Assembly (NCBI RefSeq): GCF_009604425.1
Contig: NZ_WEGI01000011.1
Coordinates: 62,001-126,000, forward strand
Length of the DNA stretch: 64,000 nt
Origin: Nocardia aurantia
GTDB taxonomy: Bacteria > Actinomycetota > Actinomycetes > Mycobacteriales > Mycobacteriaceae
Direction of reading: 5' to 3'
Positions within the stretch are counted from its first letter, which is position 1; the number at the start of each line of letters is the position of its first letter. This document shows positions 1 to 8,792 of the stretch, piece after piece. The position numbers were made by a program, and so were the translations under genes. The notes under the pieces were generated by a model. That model was not told the DNA's origin, made no database searches, and saw only the letters and a list, made by a program, of their open reading frames with translations.

Positions 1-305
1 ACCGCGAAACGCCGCTCGCCCGCGGTGACGGTTCCGGTGCCGGACAGCGTCACGATGCCCAATTCGCGTCGGTCGCAGAGCCGTTCGGCGCGCAGTTCCG
101 GCGGCGGCGTGAGGGTGAGTTCGCCCCCGGCGGGCACCGCGCCACCGATGAGCAACCGGTCGTGATGCGACAGCGTGAATCGAACCTCGCCCTCGGCGAA
201 CAGATCGGTCACCAGGAAGCGCGCGCGCAACTCCTCCGGCGACAGGGTGGCCATTTCGACCGGGCTGGTGGCATAGCGGACGTCGGCCACGTACTGCTCC
301 TTCAT
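1..305 (-). CDS. kduI: 5-dehydro-4-deoxy-D-glucuronate isomerase (partial, C-terminus outside window)
   Basis: KduI interconverts 5-keto-4-deoxyuronate and 2,5-diketo-3-deoxygluconate in the cytosol, a step in the breakdown of unsaturated uronates from pectin or glycosaminoglycans. The first about 100 residues are visible. They begin MKEQYVADVRYATSP and carry the family pattern LRARFLVTDLF, LSHHDRLLIGGAVP and ERLCDRRELGIV, which match the N-terminal cupin half of KduI. The start is the ATG at 305 with GGGAAAG just upstream. It diverges from the lyase-like, GH105 and sugar-kinase genes, which supports uronate catabolism. The C-terminal metal-binding half is not in the window. Confidence 0.88.
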   Translation of the reverse strand, partial: MKEQYVADVRYATSPVEMATLSPEELRARFLVTDLFAEGEVRFTLSHHDRLLIGGAVPAGGELTLTPPPELRAERLCDRRELGIVTLSGTGTVTAGERRFA

Positions 306-441
306 CTTTCCCGTCAGGCGGAAAGTGCTTTCCCTCCCAGAGGACGCGGGAGGAGTATGCCGTACCGAGCACGACAGCGGCAAGGCACGAACGCCGCGCA
401 GTGGCGGGCCGCGACCCGCCACCAGGCAAGGAGCGGTACCG

Positions 442-594
442 ATGCGGATCAGGACGATGAGGTTCGGTGTCGGGCCGGCGGGAGTGGTTGCGCCGGAGTC
501 GATCTCGGCCCGCGCGCCCAGCGCCGGCCGCGAGGACCGAACCGGCGCCCGCGGCCGGAACATCTGCGGCCCGGTGAGCGGAGCCGCGAAATGA
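442..594 (+). CDS. possible small ORF in the kduI/591 intergenic region
   Basis: A 50-codon reading frame starts at an ATG preceded by a good AAGGAG ribosome-binding site about 9 nt upstream. It ends in an ATGA overlap with the start of the gene at 591. I recognise no family. The translation is Arg/Gly/Ala-rich, which is common for chance frames in such high-GC DNA. It could be a coupling leader peptide or noise. The remaining intergenic sequence (306-441) should hold the divergent promoters, but I could not pick out clear boxes. Confidence 0.25.
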   Translation: MRIRTMRFGVGPAGVVAPESISARAPSAGREDRTGARGRNICGPVSGAAK

Positions 595-3500
595 GCCGCT
601 ACCTCCCCGATCTCGCGGCGGGCGAGCGCTCGTCGCACCCGCTCGACGAGCACGGCTTCGTCCGCGACTGGCTGGTCAGCCCGGCGTGGTCGATCCCCTG
701 CGACGACCTCGGCGAGGTGCTGTCGCCGGACGGAAGCCCGTGGGGCGAGGACGGTCGCTGGGTGCTGACCAACGGGCCGGATGTGGCGCCGCTGAAACAG
801 CGCCTCCACCAGCGGCATCCGCTGTATCTGGCCCAGCCGCTGCCGGTCGTGGTGGAGGGCGGTGACATCGCGTGGCAACTGCGCGCGGACGGGGAACTCC
901 GGCGTGCCGCCTGGCGGCGCGCGCACGCCGGGACCGACGGCCTGCTGGACTGGAGCGAGTTCTGTTTCACCCCCGAGTACCGGCAGGCGATCGCGGCGAC
1001 CGTGCTGGAGGTCGACCAGCCCGAGTACCGGGTGCTGGAGGTCGCCTGCACCGGCCCGATCGCGGTGTTCGTCGACGGCGAATGTATCGGTACCACAACG
1101 GATTTCACCTATATGGAGCCGGATACGCTGCGCGTGCGGGTGCGACTGCGTTCCGGGCGGACCGCGGTCCATCTGGTCGCCTGGCAGGTCGCCTTCCGGG
1201 AGTGCCGTCACGTGGCGAGCCTGCGGATCGAGGGCCTGCCGGTGCGGGTGCTGATCCCGTCGCCGGGCGCCGACGAGAATCGCTGTGCCGCCGCCGAAAC
1301 CGTCCTGGACGCGATCGCGGTGACGCCATGGGCCGTCACCGGCGGCACCGTCACGCTGACCGGTCCCGCCGGGGTGCGGCTGGTGGTCGAACTCGACGAC
1401 CACGCGCGCGAGGTGCGGCTCGACGGCGGCCGCGCGGCGGTGCCGTTGACCGCGCTCACCGCGCGGATCGCTGAAACCGCCGGGGACGTCGAAACCGTCG
1501 GGGACGCTGAGACCGTCGAGACTGCCGGGGGTGCTGAGACCGTCGGGGGCGCCGAGTCCGCCGAGATTGCCGAGACCGCCGGGGGTACTGAGACCGTCGG
1601 GGACGCCGAGTCCGCCGAGATTGCCGAGACCGCCGGGGGTGCTGAGACCGTCGGGGGCGCTGAGTCCGCCGAGATTGCCGAGACCGCCGGGGGCGCTGAG
1701 ACCGTCGGGGACGCCGAGTCCGCCGAGACTGCCGAGACCGCCGGGGGCGCTCAGACCGTCGGGGACGCCGAGACTGCCGGGGACGCCGAGACCGCCGCCT
1801 CGATGCTTACGACCGGGGAAACGACTCTGACAGTACGTGTTCCGGGTACGCCGGTGTTGCGCCGGCTGCGGGTGGCGCGGGTGCCCGCCGAGTTTCGGCC
1901 GGAGCCCGACGGGACGGATGCGGCGTGCCGGCGGCGGGAACTGCTGCGGCACGTCGCATCCGGAGTGCCCGGGGTCGCACGGGCCCTGGCCCGGCACGCG
2001 CTGTGTCCCGGAACCGTTCCGGACGAGGCGGATCTGGCCCCGGCGCTGCGGATGATCGAATCCCGCAGCGACTGCGCCGATTTCGAGGCGATCGGACTGG
2101 TGCATCTGTGGCATCGGCTAGGCGACACGCGATGGCCCGTGGCGCAACGGGATCGGGTGCGCCGCGCGCTGCTGGGCTTCAAGTACTGGATCGACCAGCC
2201 CGGTCTGGACGCCATGTGTTACTTCACCGAGAACCACCAGTTCGTGTGGCACACCGCGGAGACCCTGATCGGTGAGCTGTTCCCGGACGAGAGGTTCGGC
2301 AACGCCGGCCGGCCGGGCCGGCGGCACGCCGACCACGGCCGCACACTGGCCGCCGAGTGGCTGCGGCGCAAGCTCACCGGCGGTTTCAGCGAGTTCGACT
2401 CCAACGCCTATCTGGCCATCGACTCCCTGGCCCTGGTCTCCTGGATCGAGTTCGCCGCCGACGACGGACTGCGCCGGCAGGCGGAAGCGTTGCTGGACAA
2501 GACTTTACTGACGCTGGCCGCGAACTCCTGGCGCGGGGTGCACGGCGCCGCGCACGGCCGCTCCTACGTGCCGACCCTGCGATCGTCGCGATTCGAGGAG
2601 ACCGCGCCCATCATGTGGACGCTGTGGGGCGCGGGCGCGCTGAACTCGGCCGTGCTCCCGGCGACCGCCCTGGCGACCGCGACCTGTTACCGGATGCCCG
2701 AGGTGATCCGCGCGATCGCCACCGAGCCACCGGCGGAATGGGAAGGGCGGCAGGTGTATCGCGGTGACTACCGGTCGCACCACGATCTGCTGGACCGGCC
2801 GTACCGCTCGGATCTGCGGGTGTGGCGCACCCGGCGGCCATGCTGTCCAGCGTGCAGGACTACCGCAGTGGCCTGCCCGGTCTGCAGGAGCACATCTGGG
2901 GCGCGACCCTCGGGCCGGAGGTCCAGGTGTTCGCCACCCATGCCGCCGCCGACAGCACGTCCTCGTCGGCACGGCCGAATGCCTGGGCCGGGCAGCGTGT
3001 CCTGCCCCGCGCGCACCAGCACCGCGACACCGTCCTGGTGCTGCACCGGATTCCGGCGCACGACCGGTTCGGCACCCATCTGTGGTTCCCCACACCGCAT
3101 CTGGACCGCTGGGTCGCCCGCGGATCGTGGCTGGCCGGTGCGGTCGGCGACGGGTATGTCGCCGTCGCGGCCGCCGGTGGGTTCGAGCCGGTCCGGGCGG
3201 GCGACGAGGCCGGCCAGGCGTGGCTGCCCCGCGGCGACGGCCGCGCCTTCGTGGCCACGGTCGGGCAGGCCGCGTCCGACGGATCGTTCGAGGAGTTCGC
3301 GGCCGCGCTCGCCGAACCCGGGTTCGGCGCCGGGACGGTCTCGTGGCGGGCGCGCGACGGCCGCGCGCTGGCGCTCTCGTGGCCGGGCGCCTTCACCGTG
3401 AACGGTTCGCCCGCACTGGAACTCGTGGACGGTGTGCCGGGCGAGCCGCCGCACCTGGACAATCCGGCGGTGTGCCTGCCGTTCGGCGCGCCGCGGCTGA

Positions 3501-3613
3501 CGGCCGGGTGGGCGGGGCATCGGCTGGTGCTGGATCTCGCCGCCGGGCGTCGCCTCGAACCCGAGAGCGGTGTGCCCGCAATCGAATCCGGGGCGGCAGA
3601 TGTCCGCCGCTGA
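591..3613 (+). pseudogene. large heparinase-like/unassigned protein with a one-base frameshift near 2831
   Basis: The frame from ATG 591 (GGAG 9 nt upstream) reads well to about 2830 and then becomes Arg/Pro-rich nonsense. The sensible protein continues in another frame to 3613 (AMLSSVQDYRSGLPGLQEHI onward). Adding one C to the CCC run at 2830-2832 joins them as WRT-PAAMLSSVQ, giving about 1007 residues. Segments such as CYFTENHQFVWHTAETLIGE and GFSEFDSNAYLAIDSLAL recall large helical proteins encoded beside polysaccharide-lyase genes, but I cannot name the family. The position between kduI and a GH88/105 gene suggests a role in uronide degradation. Residues about 294-404 are a minisatellite-encoded low-complexity insert. 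The break may be a sequencing error or a real inactivation. Confidence 0.6.
1471..1800 (+). repeat. 54-bp minisatellite inside the coding sequence
   Basis: Four near-perfect 54-bp units begin at 1561, 1615, 1669 and 1723 (landmark CCGAGATTGCCGAGACCGCC, with GAGACT in the last). Degenerate partial units flank them from about 1471 to 1800. Each unit encodes 18 residues of the type ETAGGAETVGG-AESAEIA, and because the period is a multiple of three the frame is kept. The unit itself looks built from smaller ACCGCCGGGG/GCCGAG modules. It produces an acidic, probably disordered or beta-stacking insert between two ordered parts of the host protein. Confidence 0.9.
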
Positions 3614-4700
3614 TCCGTCCTCCGCCCGCCGGGCCGCGCCGCCGCTGCCGCCGTTGCCGGAACTGTCCGCGCCGCGACTGATCCGGATCGGCGAGCGGCT
3701 GGTGCGGCGCACCTGGGCGGTGGGACTGCCCGCCTGGTTCTGGGGGGAGGGGGTGTGCCTGCTGGGCATGCTGCGATTCGCGCGGGCCCGTGGCGCGCCG
3801 GTACCGCCCGAGGTGGTGGATTGGCTTCGGCGCCAATGGGATACCGGGATCGAGGTGACCCATGTGAACAACCTCGCCCCCGGCGCCGCGGCGGTGCTCG
3901 CCGCCGCCGAGTACCCGGATCTCGCCGAATCGGCGGTGGCACTGGGCCGATGGTTCCGGGAGTCGCCCGCCGCGACGCGGGCGCCGAACGGGGCGCTGGA
4001 ACACTGGCCGGGCGGGGTGTGGGCCGACACCACGTTCATGGCCGGTGTGTTCCTCGGGCACCTGGGCGAGCAACTCGGCGACCCGGAGCCGGTGCGGTGG
4101 TTCGGCGAACAACTGCTCGCCCACGCCGAGATCCTGCAGGATCCGGTCACCGGGCTGTTCGCGCACGGATCCCATCGCGGCGAGACGATTCCGTGCTTCT
4201 GGGGACGCGGCAACGCCTGGTGCGCCCTCGCGGCGGTCGAATTCCTGGAAGTGGCCGCCCGCGGCCGGGTTCCGGTGGATCGCGCGCAGCGAACGGCGGT
4301 CGCCGGGGTGCTCACCCGGCAGTTGCGCGCGCTCGCCGCGCGGCAGCCGGAGCACGGCGTGTGGAGTGTGCTCGTCGACGACCAACCCGAGAACGCCGGA
4401 ATTCTGGAGACCTCGGCCGCCGCCGGGATCGGCGCCGCGATGTTGCGCGCGGCGGCCGTCCTGCCCGGCTGCCCGGCCGAGATCCGTGCCGCCGGTTGGC
4501 GGGCGGTCGCCGGTGCGCTGGCCTACGTCGACGCCGCCGGTACCCTCACCCGGGTCAGCGCCGGTACGGTGCTGCAACTGATCCCGTTCGGCTACAGCGT
4601 GATTCGTGACGATGTACAGCAGCCGTGGGGTCAGGGCCTGGCCCTGCACGCGGTGGCGGCGGCCTTGGCGGCGGCGGAATTCCCCGCGGGCGCACCGTGA
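3600..4700 (+). CDS. glycoside hydrolase family 88/105 protein (unsaturated uronyl hydrolase type)
   Basis: The 366-residue protein probably removes the 4,5-unsaturated uronic acid left at the non-reducing end by polysaccharide lyases, releasing 5-keto-4-deoxyuronate for KduI. GH88/105 hallmarks are visible: HWPGGVWADTTFMAGVFL, with Asp143 in the place of the catalytic Asp of the family, then DPVTGLFAHG, and FWGRGNAWCALAAVEFLE. I see no signal peptide, so it is likely cytosolic. The ATG at 3600 lies inside the end of the preceding gene (14-bp overlap). An upstream in-frame start at 3570 is possible but adds an unconserved stretch. The stop overlaps the kinase start in GTGA. Confidence 0.85.
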   Translation: MSAADPSSARRAAPPLPPLPELSAPRLIRIGERLVRRTWAVGLPAWFWGEGVCLLGMLRFARARGAPVPPEVVDWLRRQWDTGIEVTHVNNLAPGAAAVLAAAEYPDLAESAVALGRWFRESPAATRAPNGALEHWPGGVWADTTFMAGVFLGHLGEQLGDPEPVRWFGEQLLAHAEILQDPVTGLFAHGSHRGETIPCFWGRGNAWCALAAVEFLEVAARGRVPVDRAQRTAVAGVLTRQLRALAARQPEHGVWSVLVDDQPENAGILETSAAAGIGAAMLRAAAVLPGCPAEIRAAGWRAVAGALAYVDAAGTLTRVSAGTVLQLIPFGYSVIRDDVQQPWGQGLALHAVAAALAAAEFPAGAP

Positions 4701-5632
4701 TCACCGCACCGGCGCCGGGCACGGTGCTGTGCGTGGGGGAGCCGCTGATCGCGCTGACCCCGCCCGCCGCGACCGGCCTCCGGGACGCCGAGACGTTGTC
4801 GGTGGCCGTCGGCGGTGCGGAGGTCAACGTCGCGGTCGGCCTGGCGCACCTGGGGGTGCCGAGCCGGTTCGCCGGGCGGGTGGGCGACGACCCGTTCGGC
4901 CGCCGGGTGTCCGCGGTGCTCACCGCCGCCGGCGTGGACGCCCGATTCCTCGAGGTCGACCCGGATCGCCCGACCGGTCTGTATCTGAAGGATCCGGCCG
5001 GGGCGGTGCGTTATTACCGGAAGGATTCGGCCGCCTCGGTTCTCGCGCGACTGCCGGACGCGGCGCGGGACGGGGTCGGGCACATCCACGTCACCGGCAT
5101 CACGGCGGCGCTGTCGCCGCCGTGCCGGGACCTGGTGACCGAATTGCTGTCCGCACCCGGCGCCACCGCCTCGTTCGATCTGAATTACCGTCCGGCGCTG
5201 TGGCATCCGGCCGACGCCGGCCCGATCCTGCTGGCGCTCGCCGAACGGGCCGACATCGTACTGGCGGGTCTCGACGAGGCGGCCCTGCTCTGGGATGTGC
5301 ACGAGCCCGCGGACATTCGCGCGTTGCTGCCCGGCGTCACCGAATTGATCGTCAAGGACGGGCCGCGCCGCGCCAGCGCCTTCCGCGGCGCCGACCGCGT
5401 CGACGTGCCGCCGCTGCCCACCGCGGTCGTCGAGCCGATCGGCGCCGGCGACGCCTTCGCCGCGGGTTACCTGGCGGCCCGGCGCGGCGGGGCGAGCCTG
5501 GCCGCGGCGCTGCGCACCGGACATCTGCTGGCCGCCATCGTGATCGGCGGTCACACCGATCACGGTCGCGCGCCGACGGCCCGCGAACTGGACCTGGCCC
5601 GCACCGGGGCCGGCTGGCCCGCGGCCCGCTGA
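4697..5632 (+). CDS. kdgK: PfkB-family sugar kinase, probably 2-keto-3-deoxygluconate kinase
   Basis: A 311-residue ribokinase-type enzyme. It probably phosphorylates 2-keto-3-deoxygluconate, the product of the uronate route that starts with KduI. It has the N-terminal GGAEVNVAVGLAHLG signature, the middle GRVGDDPFGRRV motif, and the C-terminal PfkB signature PIGAGDAFAAGYLAARRGG with the catalytic Asp in GAGDAF. The GTG at 4697 overlaps the upstream stop (GTGA), so translation is probably coupled to the GH88/105 gene. The exact substrate is inferred from neighbours, as other PfkB kinases look similar. The next about 200 bp (5633-5835) contain no gene and probably the conservon promoter. Confidence 0.8.
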   Translation: MITAPAPGTVLCVGEPLIALTPPAATGLRDAETLSVAVGGAEVNVAVGLAHLGVPSRFAGRVGDDPFGRRVSAVLTAAGVDARFLEVDPDRPTGLYLKDPAGAVRYYRKDSAASVLARLPDAARDGVGHIHVTGITAALSPPCRDLVTELLSAPGATASFDLNYRPALWHPADAGPILLALAERADIVLAGLDEAALLWDVHEPADIRALLPGVTELIVKDGPRRASAFRGADRVDVPPLPTAVVEPIGAGDAFAAGYLAARRGGASLAAALRTGHLLAAIVIGGHTDHGRAPTARELDLARTGAGWPAAR

Positions 5633-5835
5633 ACGCGCCGGCGCGGCTCGCCGAATTGCGCGGCACGGCTGGTTGCCGCAGCTGGGAAGCGTTTGCCCGA
5701 TATTGCTCGGGGGTACTCGACTCTGGCCGACTGGCGCGGGTGTGCCGGACTGGCTATGCTCATCCGCGGCTCGAAACTGCTTGTCGGTCCGCTCGTTTGG
5801 GTTACCCCTGAGTTGCGGATAGGTCCGGGGAGGCT

Positions 5836-7362
5836 GTGCCATTTCCCTTGGCGAGTGTGGAAGTGCGGAAGGTGTCACAGTCATCGAATCCGCCGGAGGA
5901 TGAACGTCGCAGTGCCGTAGCGCAGCGGCGGAATCCGACCGTTCCGGTAGTACTGGGCGTCACGATCGTGACGGCGAGTATTGCGGTGTGGTCGGTTCTC
6001 ATCTCCCCGGCAAATCTCCGGATCCCCCTCGGCGTCGGTCTCGGCGCGGCGGCGATCATCATCTCGGTCAGCATCGGTCTGGCCGTACACAATGCTGTCG
6101 AGGCCGGGCGCGCCCGCGCCGAGGCCGCCTGGTACCGCGAGGGTATCGACCAGGCGCGGATCGTGGTCGACCAGGCGCGCCGGGACGCCGATCTCGCGCG
6201 CGTCGACGCCGAGCGCTACCGGATCGACTCCGAGCGCTCGGCCCAGACCACCGCGATCGATATGGCGACCCGCCTGGCGGCCGCCGACGAGAACGTCGCG
6301 CACTACGCCCGCGAGGCGCAGCAGAACGAGAATCGGCGCTCCGCGGCCGTGGCGTCCTTCGCCAGCGCCGCGGGCCGTATGCAGGCGATGATGACCAGCA
6401 TGCTCGCCGAACTGCGCGAGATGGAGCACCGGCACGGGGATCCCGCGGTGCTCGCCGATCTGCTGGAACTGGACCATCGCACCGCGCAGGCGGGGCGGCT
6501 GGCCGACAGTGTGGCCGTCCTCAGCGGCGCCCGGTCCGGTCGGCGCTGGGCGAAACCCATTGCGATGGAATCGATCCTGCGTGGCGCGATGGGCCGGGTC
6601 GCGGGCTATCAGCGCGTCCGGTTGCGCGCGGTCGCGGATGTCGCGGTGCTCGGCCACGCCGCCGAGGGCGTGATGCACGCGCTGGCCGAACTGATCGACA
6701 ACGCCTGCAACTTCTCGCCGCCGACCACCGAGGTGCACGTGTACGCCGCGGAAGTGCCTGCGGGCGTGGTGGTCACGATCGAGGACAGCGGTCTCGTGAT
6801 GAGCGAGTCCGCGCTGCGCCGCGCCGAGCACGCCGTCTCCGGCGAGACCGTGGGCGGCCGGGACCTCTCCTCGCTGACCGGAACCCGGCTGGGCCTCGCG
6901 GTCGTCGGCCACCTGGCGCGCAAACACTCTCTGACCGTGTCCTATCGGCCGTCGGCGATCGGCGGCACCGCCGTGGTCGTCGTGGTGCCGCGTGAGCTGA
7001 CCGCCCGCCTGGATCGCACCCCCGGCGCGACCACCGTGCTGGCGCTGCCCGCCGCCGGAGTCACGGTCGCGGCCGCTCCGCGCCCGGCCGCGGGAACCGT
7101 TGCGGCCGAGCCGATCTCCGCCACCACCACGGCGCAGCTGCCGGTGGCCGAGGACGCCCGGCTGCCGAAGCGGCGCCGCGGCAGCACGCTCGCCGCCGTA
7201 CATCCGGACGGTCTGTCCGGCCCCGCCGGAACCGAGAACGCGACGCAGACGCCGCCTCCCGCCCGGCCCGATGCGCTCGGAGCATTCCAGCGCGCGGTGA
7301 CCGGTCGCGACATCGACGCCGCGGCCACCGTATCCCCCTCTGTCGCCGTGGAGAACGATTGA
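5836..7362 (+). CDS. conservon sensor: membrane histidine-kinase-like protein (CvnA type)
   Basis: A 508-residue protein. It has two N-terminal membrane spans (about residues 35-56 and 60-83), a long charged helical stretch (about 85-180), and a HATPase_c domain with N box ELIDNACNFSPP, G1-like EDSGLVMS and G2-like GTRLGLAVVGHLA. The C-terminal about 110 residues are Pro/Ala-rich and probably disordered. In actinomycete conservons this kinase-like protein sits at the membrane with a roadblock protein, a DUF742 protein and a small GTPase. I do not see a clear phospho-accepting His box, as is usual for the family. The GTG start has GGGGAGG ideally placed. The four downstream genes overlap in series, so this heads one operon. 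Confidence 0.88.
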   Translation: MPFPLASVEVRKVSQSSNPPEDERRSAVAQRRNPTVPVVLGVTIVTASIAVWSVLISPANLRIPLGVGLGAAAIIISVSIGLAVHNAVEAGRARAEAAWYREGIDQARIVVDQARRDADLARVDAERYRIDSERSAQTTAIDMATRLAAADENVAHYAREAQQNENRRSAAVASFASAAGRMQAMMTSMLAELREMEHRHGDPAVLADLLELDHRTAQAGRLADSVAVLSGARSGRRWAKPIAMESILRGAMGRVAGYQRVRLRAVADVAVLGHAAEGVMHALAELIDNACNFSPPTTEVHVYAAEVPAGVVVTIEDSGLVMSESALRRAEHAVSGETVGGRDLSSLTGTRLGLAVVGHLARKHSLTVSYRPSAIGGTAVVVVVPRELTARLDRTPGATTVLALPAAGVTVAAAPRPAAGTVAAEPISATTTAQLPVAEDARLPKRRRGSTLAAVHPDGLSGPAGTENATQTPPPARPDALGAFQRAVTGRDIDAAATVSPSVAVEND

Positions 7363-7778
7363 TGACGACATCCGCCACCTCTCAGCTCAGCTGGCTGCTC
7401 GAGCAGTTGCTGGACCGCACCCCGGAGACGCGGCACGCGCTGCTGTTGTCCAGTGACGGGCTGAAAATCTGTCACACGCCGGAATTGTCGATCGACAAGG
7501 CCGATCAGCTGGCGGCCATCTCGGCCGGCATCCAGAGCCTCGCGCACGGCGCCTCCGCCGAATTCGGTAACGGCCGCAGCGGTGTCCGTCAATCGATGAC
7601 GGAGTTCTACGGCGGCATCCTGTTCATCGTCGAGGCGGGCCAGGGCGCCCACATCGCGGTGGTGGCGGCGGAGGAGGCGGACGCGGGCCTGGTCGGCCAC
7701 AACATGCGCGAACTGGTCGAGCAACTCAGCGAGCACCTGGCCGCACCGCCCCGGGCCGAGGGCGAGATCGTATCGTGA
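7362..7778 (+). CDS. roadblock/LC7-domain protein (CvnB type)
   Basis: A 138-residue roadblock/LC7 protein, probably the partner or GTPase-activating-like adaptor for the small GTPase encoded two genes downstream. The pattern LSWLLEQLLDRTPETRHALLLSSDGL, followed by ADQLAAISAGIQSLAHGAS and GGILFIVEAGQGAHIAVVA, is typical of conservon roadblock proteins. The ATG at 7362 shares one base with the stop of the sensor gene (TGATG). A TTG three bases earlier is a less likely start. The end overlaps the next start by GTGA. Confidence 0.92.
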   Translation: MTTSATSQLSWLLEQLLDRTPETRHALLLSSDGLKICHTPELSIDKADQLAAISAGIQSLAHGASAEFGNGRSGVRQSMTEFYGGILFIVEAGQGAHIAVVAAEEADAGLVGHNMRELVEQLSEHLAAPPRAEGEIVS

Positions 7779-8146
7779 CGAGGCCCGGTCGCGACGACGC
7801 TCCGGATCGGCTGTACACGCTGACCGGCGGCCGCAGCCGCCCGGACACCGATGCCTTCGATCTGGTCACGCTCGTGGTGAGCGAATGCGATCCGGTGCCG
7901 GGTATGCCGTCCGAACAGGTGAAGATCCTCGGAATGTGCCGCGCCCCCACCGCGGTGGTGGAGATCGCGGCGGAACTGCGGTTGCCGGTCGGCATCACCA
8001 TGGTCCTGCTCTCCGACCTGTTGCTCGCCGGGAAGATCACCGTGCGACATCCGAAGACCGGCCACACCGGCCCCGGTGCGCAGCAGAATTCGCTGTTCGA
8101 CACCGCCATGCTCGAGAAGGTGCTCGTTGGACTCCGCAACCTTTGA
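7775..8146 (+). CDS. DUF742 protein (CvnC type)
   Basis: A 123-residue DUF742 protein, the third component of conservons. It is thought to have a winged-helix-like fold and to work with the GTPase. Visible family marks are RLYTLTGGRSRP near the N-terminus, CRAPTAVVEIAAELRLPVGI in the middle, and VLVGLRNL at the end. The GTG start overlaps the preceding stop by four bases, and the last 20 bases overlap the GTPase gene. Confidence 0.92.
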   Translation: MTRPGRDDAPDRLYTLTGGRSRPDTDAFDLVTLVVSECDPVPGMPSEQVKILGMCRAPTAVVEIAAELRLPVGITMVLLSDLLLAGKITVRHPKTGHTGPGAQQNSLFDTAMLEKVLVGLRNL

Positions 8147-8792
8147 CCCCCGGCCCGCGCGGGCCGAGGCGCCGTTGCTCAGCACGGCCAGCCGGGGCCT
8201 GAAGATCGTCGTGATCGGCGGCTTCGGCGTCGGCAAGACCACTCTGGTGCGCGCGGTCAGCGAGATCCGCCCGCTGGACACCGAGGCGACGATGACCAAC
8301 GTCGGCGTGGGTATCGACGATCTGTCCGCGGTGCCCGGAAAAGCCACCACCACAGTGGCTTTCGACTTCGGCCGGATCACCATCGACGCCGAGCACGTGC
8401 TGTACCTGTTCGGAGCGCCGGGGCAGGAACGATTCTGGTTTCTGTGGGACCGGCTGTTCACCGGCGCGCTGGGCGCGATCGTCCTGGTCGACCAGCGGCG
8501 CATCGCCGACTCCTGGTACTCCATCGATCGTCTCGAGCACCAGAAGATCCCGTTCGTGGTGGCGCGCAACAACTTCGGTGGCGCGACCCAGACGCTGGCC
8601 GACATCCGCGACGCGCTGGACCTGGATCCGCAGGTGCCGCTGATCGATTGCGATGCGCGGTCCCGGGATTCGTGCAAGCAGATCCTGATCGCCTTGGTGG
8701 AGCACCTGTTCCGGGGCGCCACGCGGCTGCGGGAACAGACGGCCCAGGCCCTGGGCCCGGCATACCAACTCGGTCCGGAGGTAGTCTCGTGA
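8127..8792 (+). CDS. conservon small GTPase (CvnD type)
   Basis: A 221-residue ATP/GTP-binding protein of the conservon family. It has P-loop GGFGVGKTT at residues 31-39, switch/G3 region FGAPGQERFWFLWDRLF, and a G4 position that reads VARNNF rather than NKxD, a common variant in this family. I chose TTG 8127 (protein start MDSATFDPRPA). It is preceded by GAGAAGG at suitable spacing, and conservon GTPases usually begin MDSA or similar. The longer frame from 8076 would run deep into the DUF742 gene. The stop overlaps the P450 start by GTGA. Confidence 0.9.
   Translation: MDSATFDPRPARAEAPLLSTASRGLKIVVIGGFGVGKTTLVRAVSEIRPLDTEATMTNVGVGIDDLSAVPGKATTTVAFDFGRITIDAEHVLYLFGAPGQERFWFLWDRLFTGALGAIVLVDQRRIADSWYSIDRLEHQKIPFVVARNNFGGATQTLADIRDALDLDPQVPLIDCDARSRDSCKQILIALVEHLFRGATRLREQTAQALGPAYQLGPEVVS

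Noticed and set aside
1471..1800. CRISPR array
   Set aside because: The repeats are contiguous 54-bp units in a reading frame without unique spacers. This is a minisatellite.
2768..4315. Long minus-strand frame (515 codons) opposite the uronate genes
   Set aside because: Arg/Pro/Gly-rich translation without motifs, lying opposite a GH88/105 gene with clear motifs. High-GC antisense shadow.
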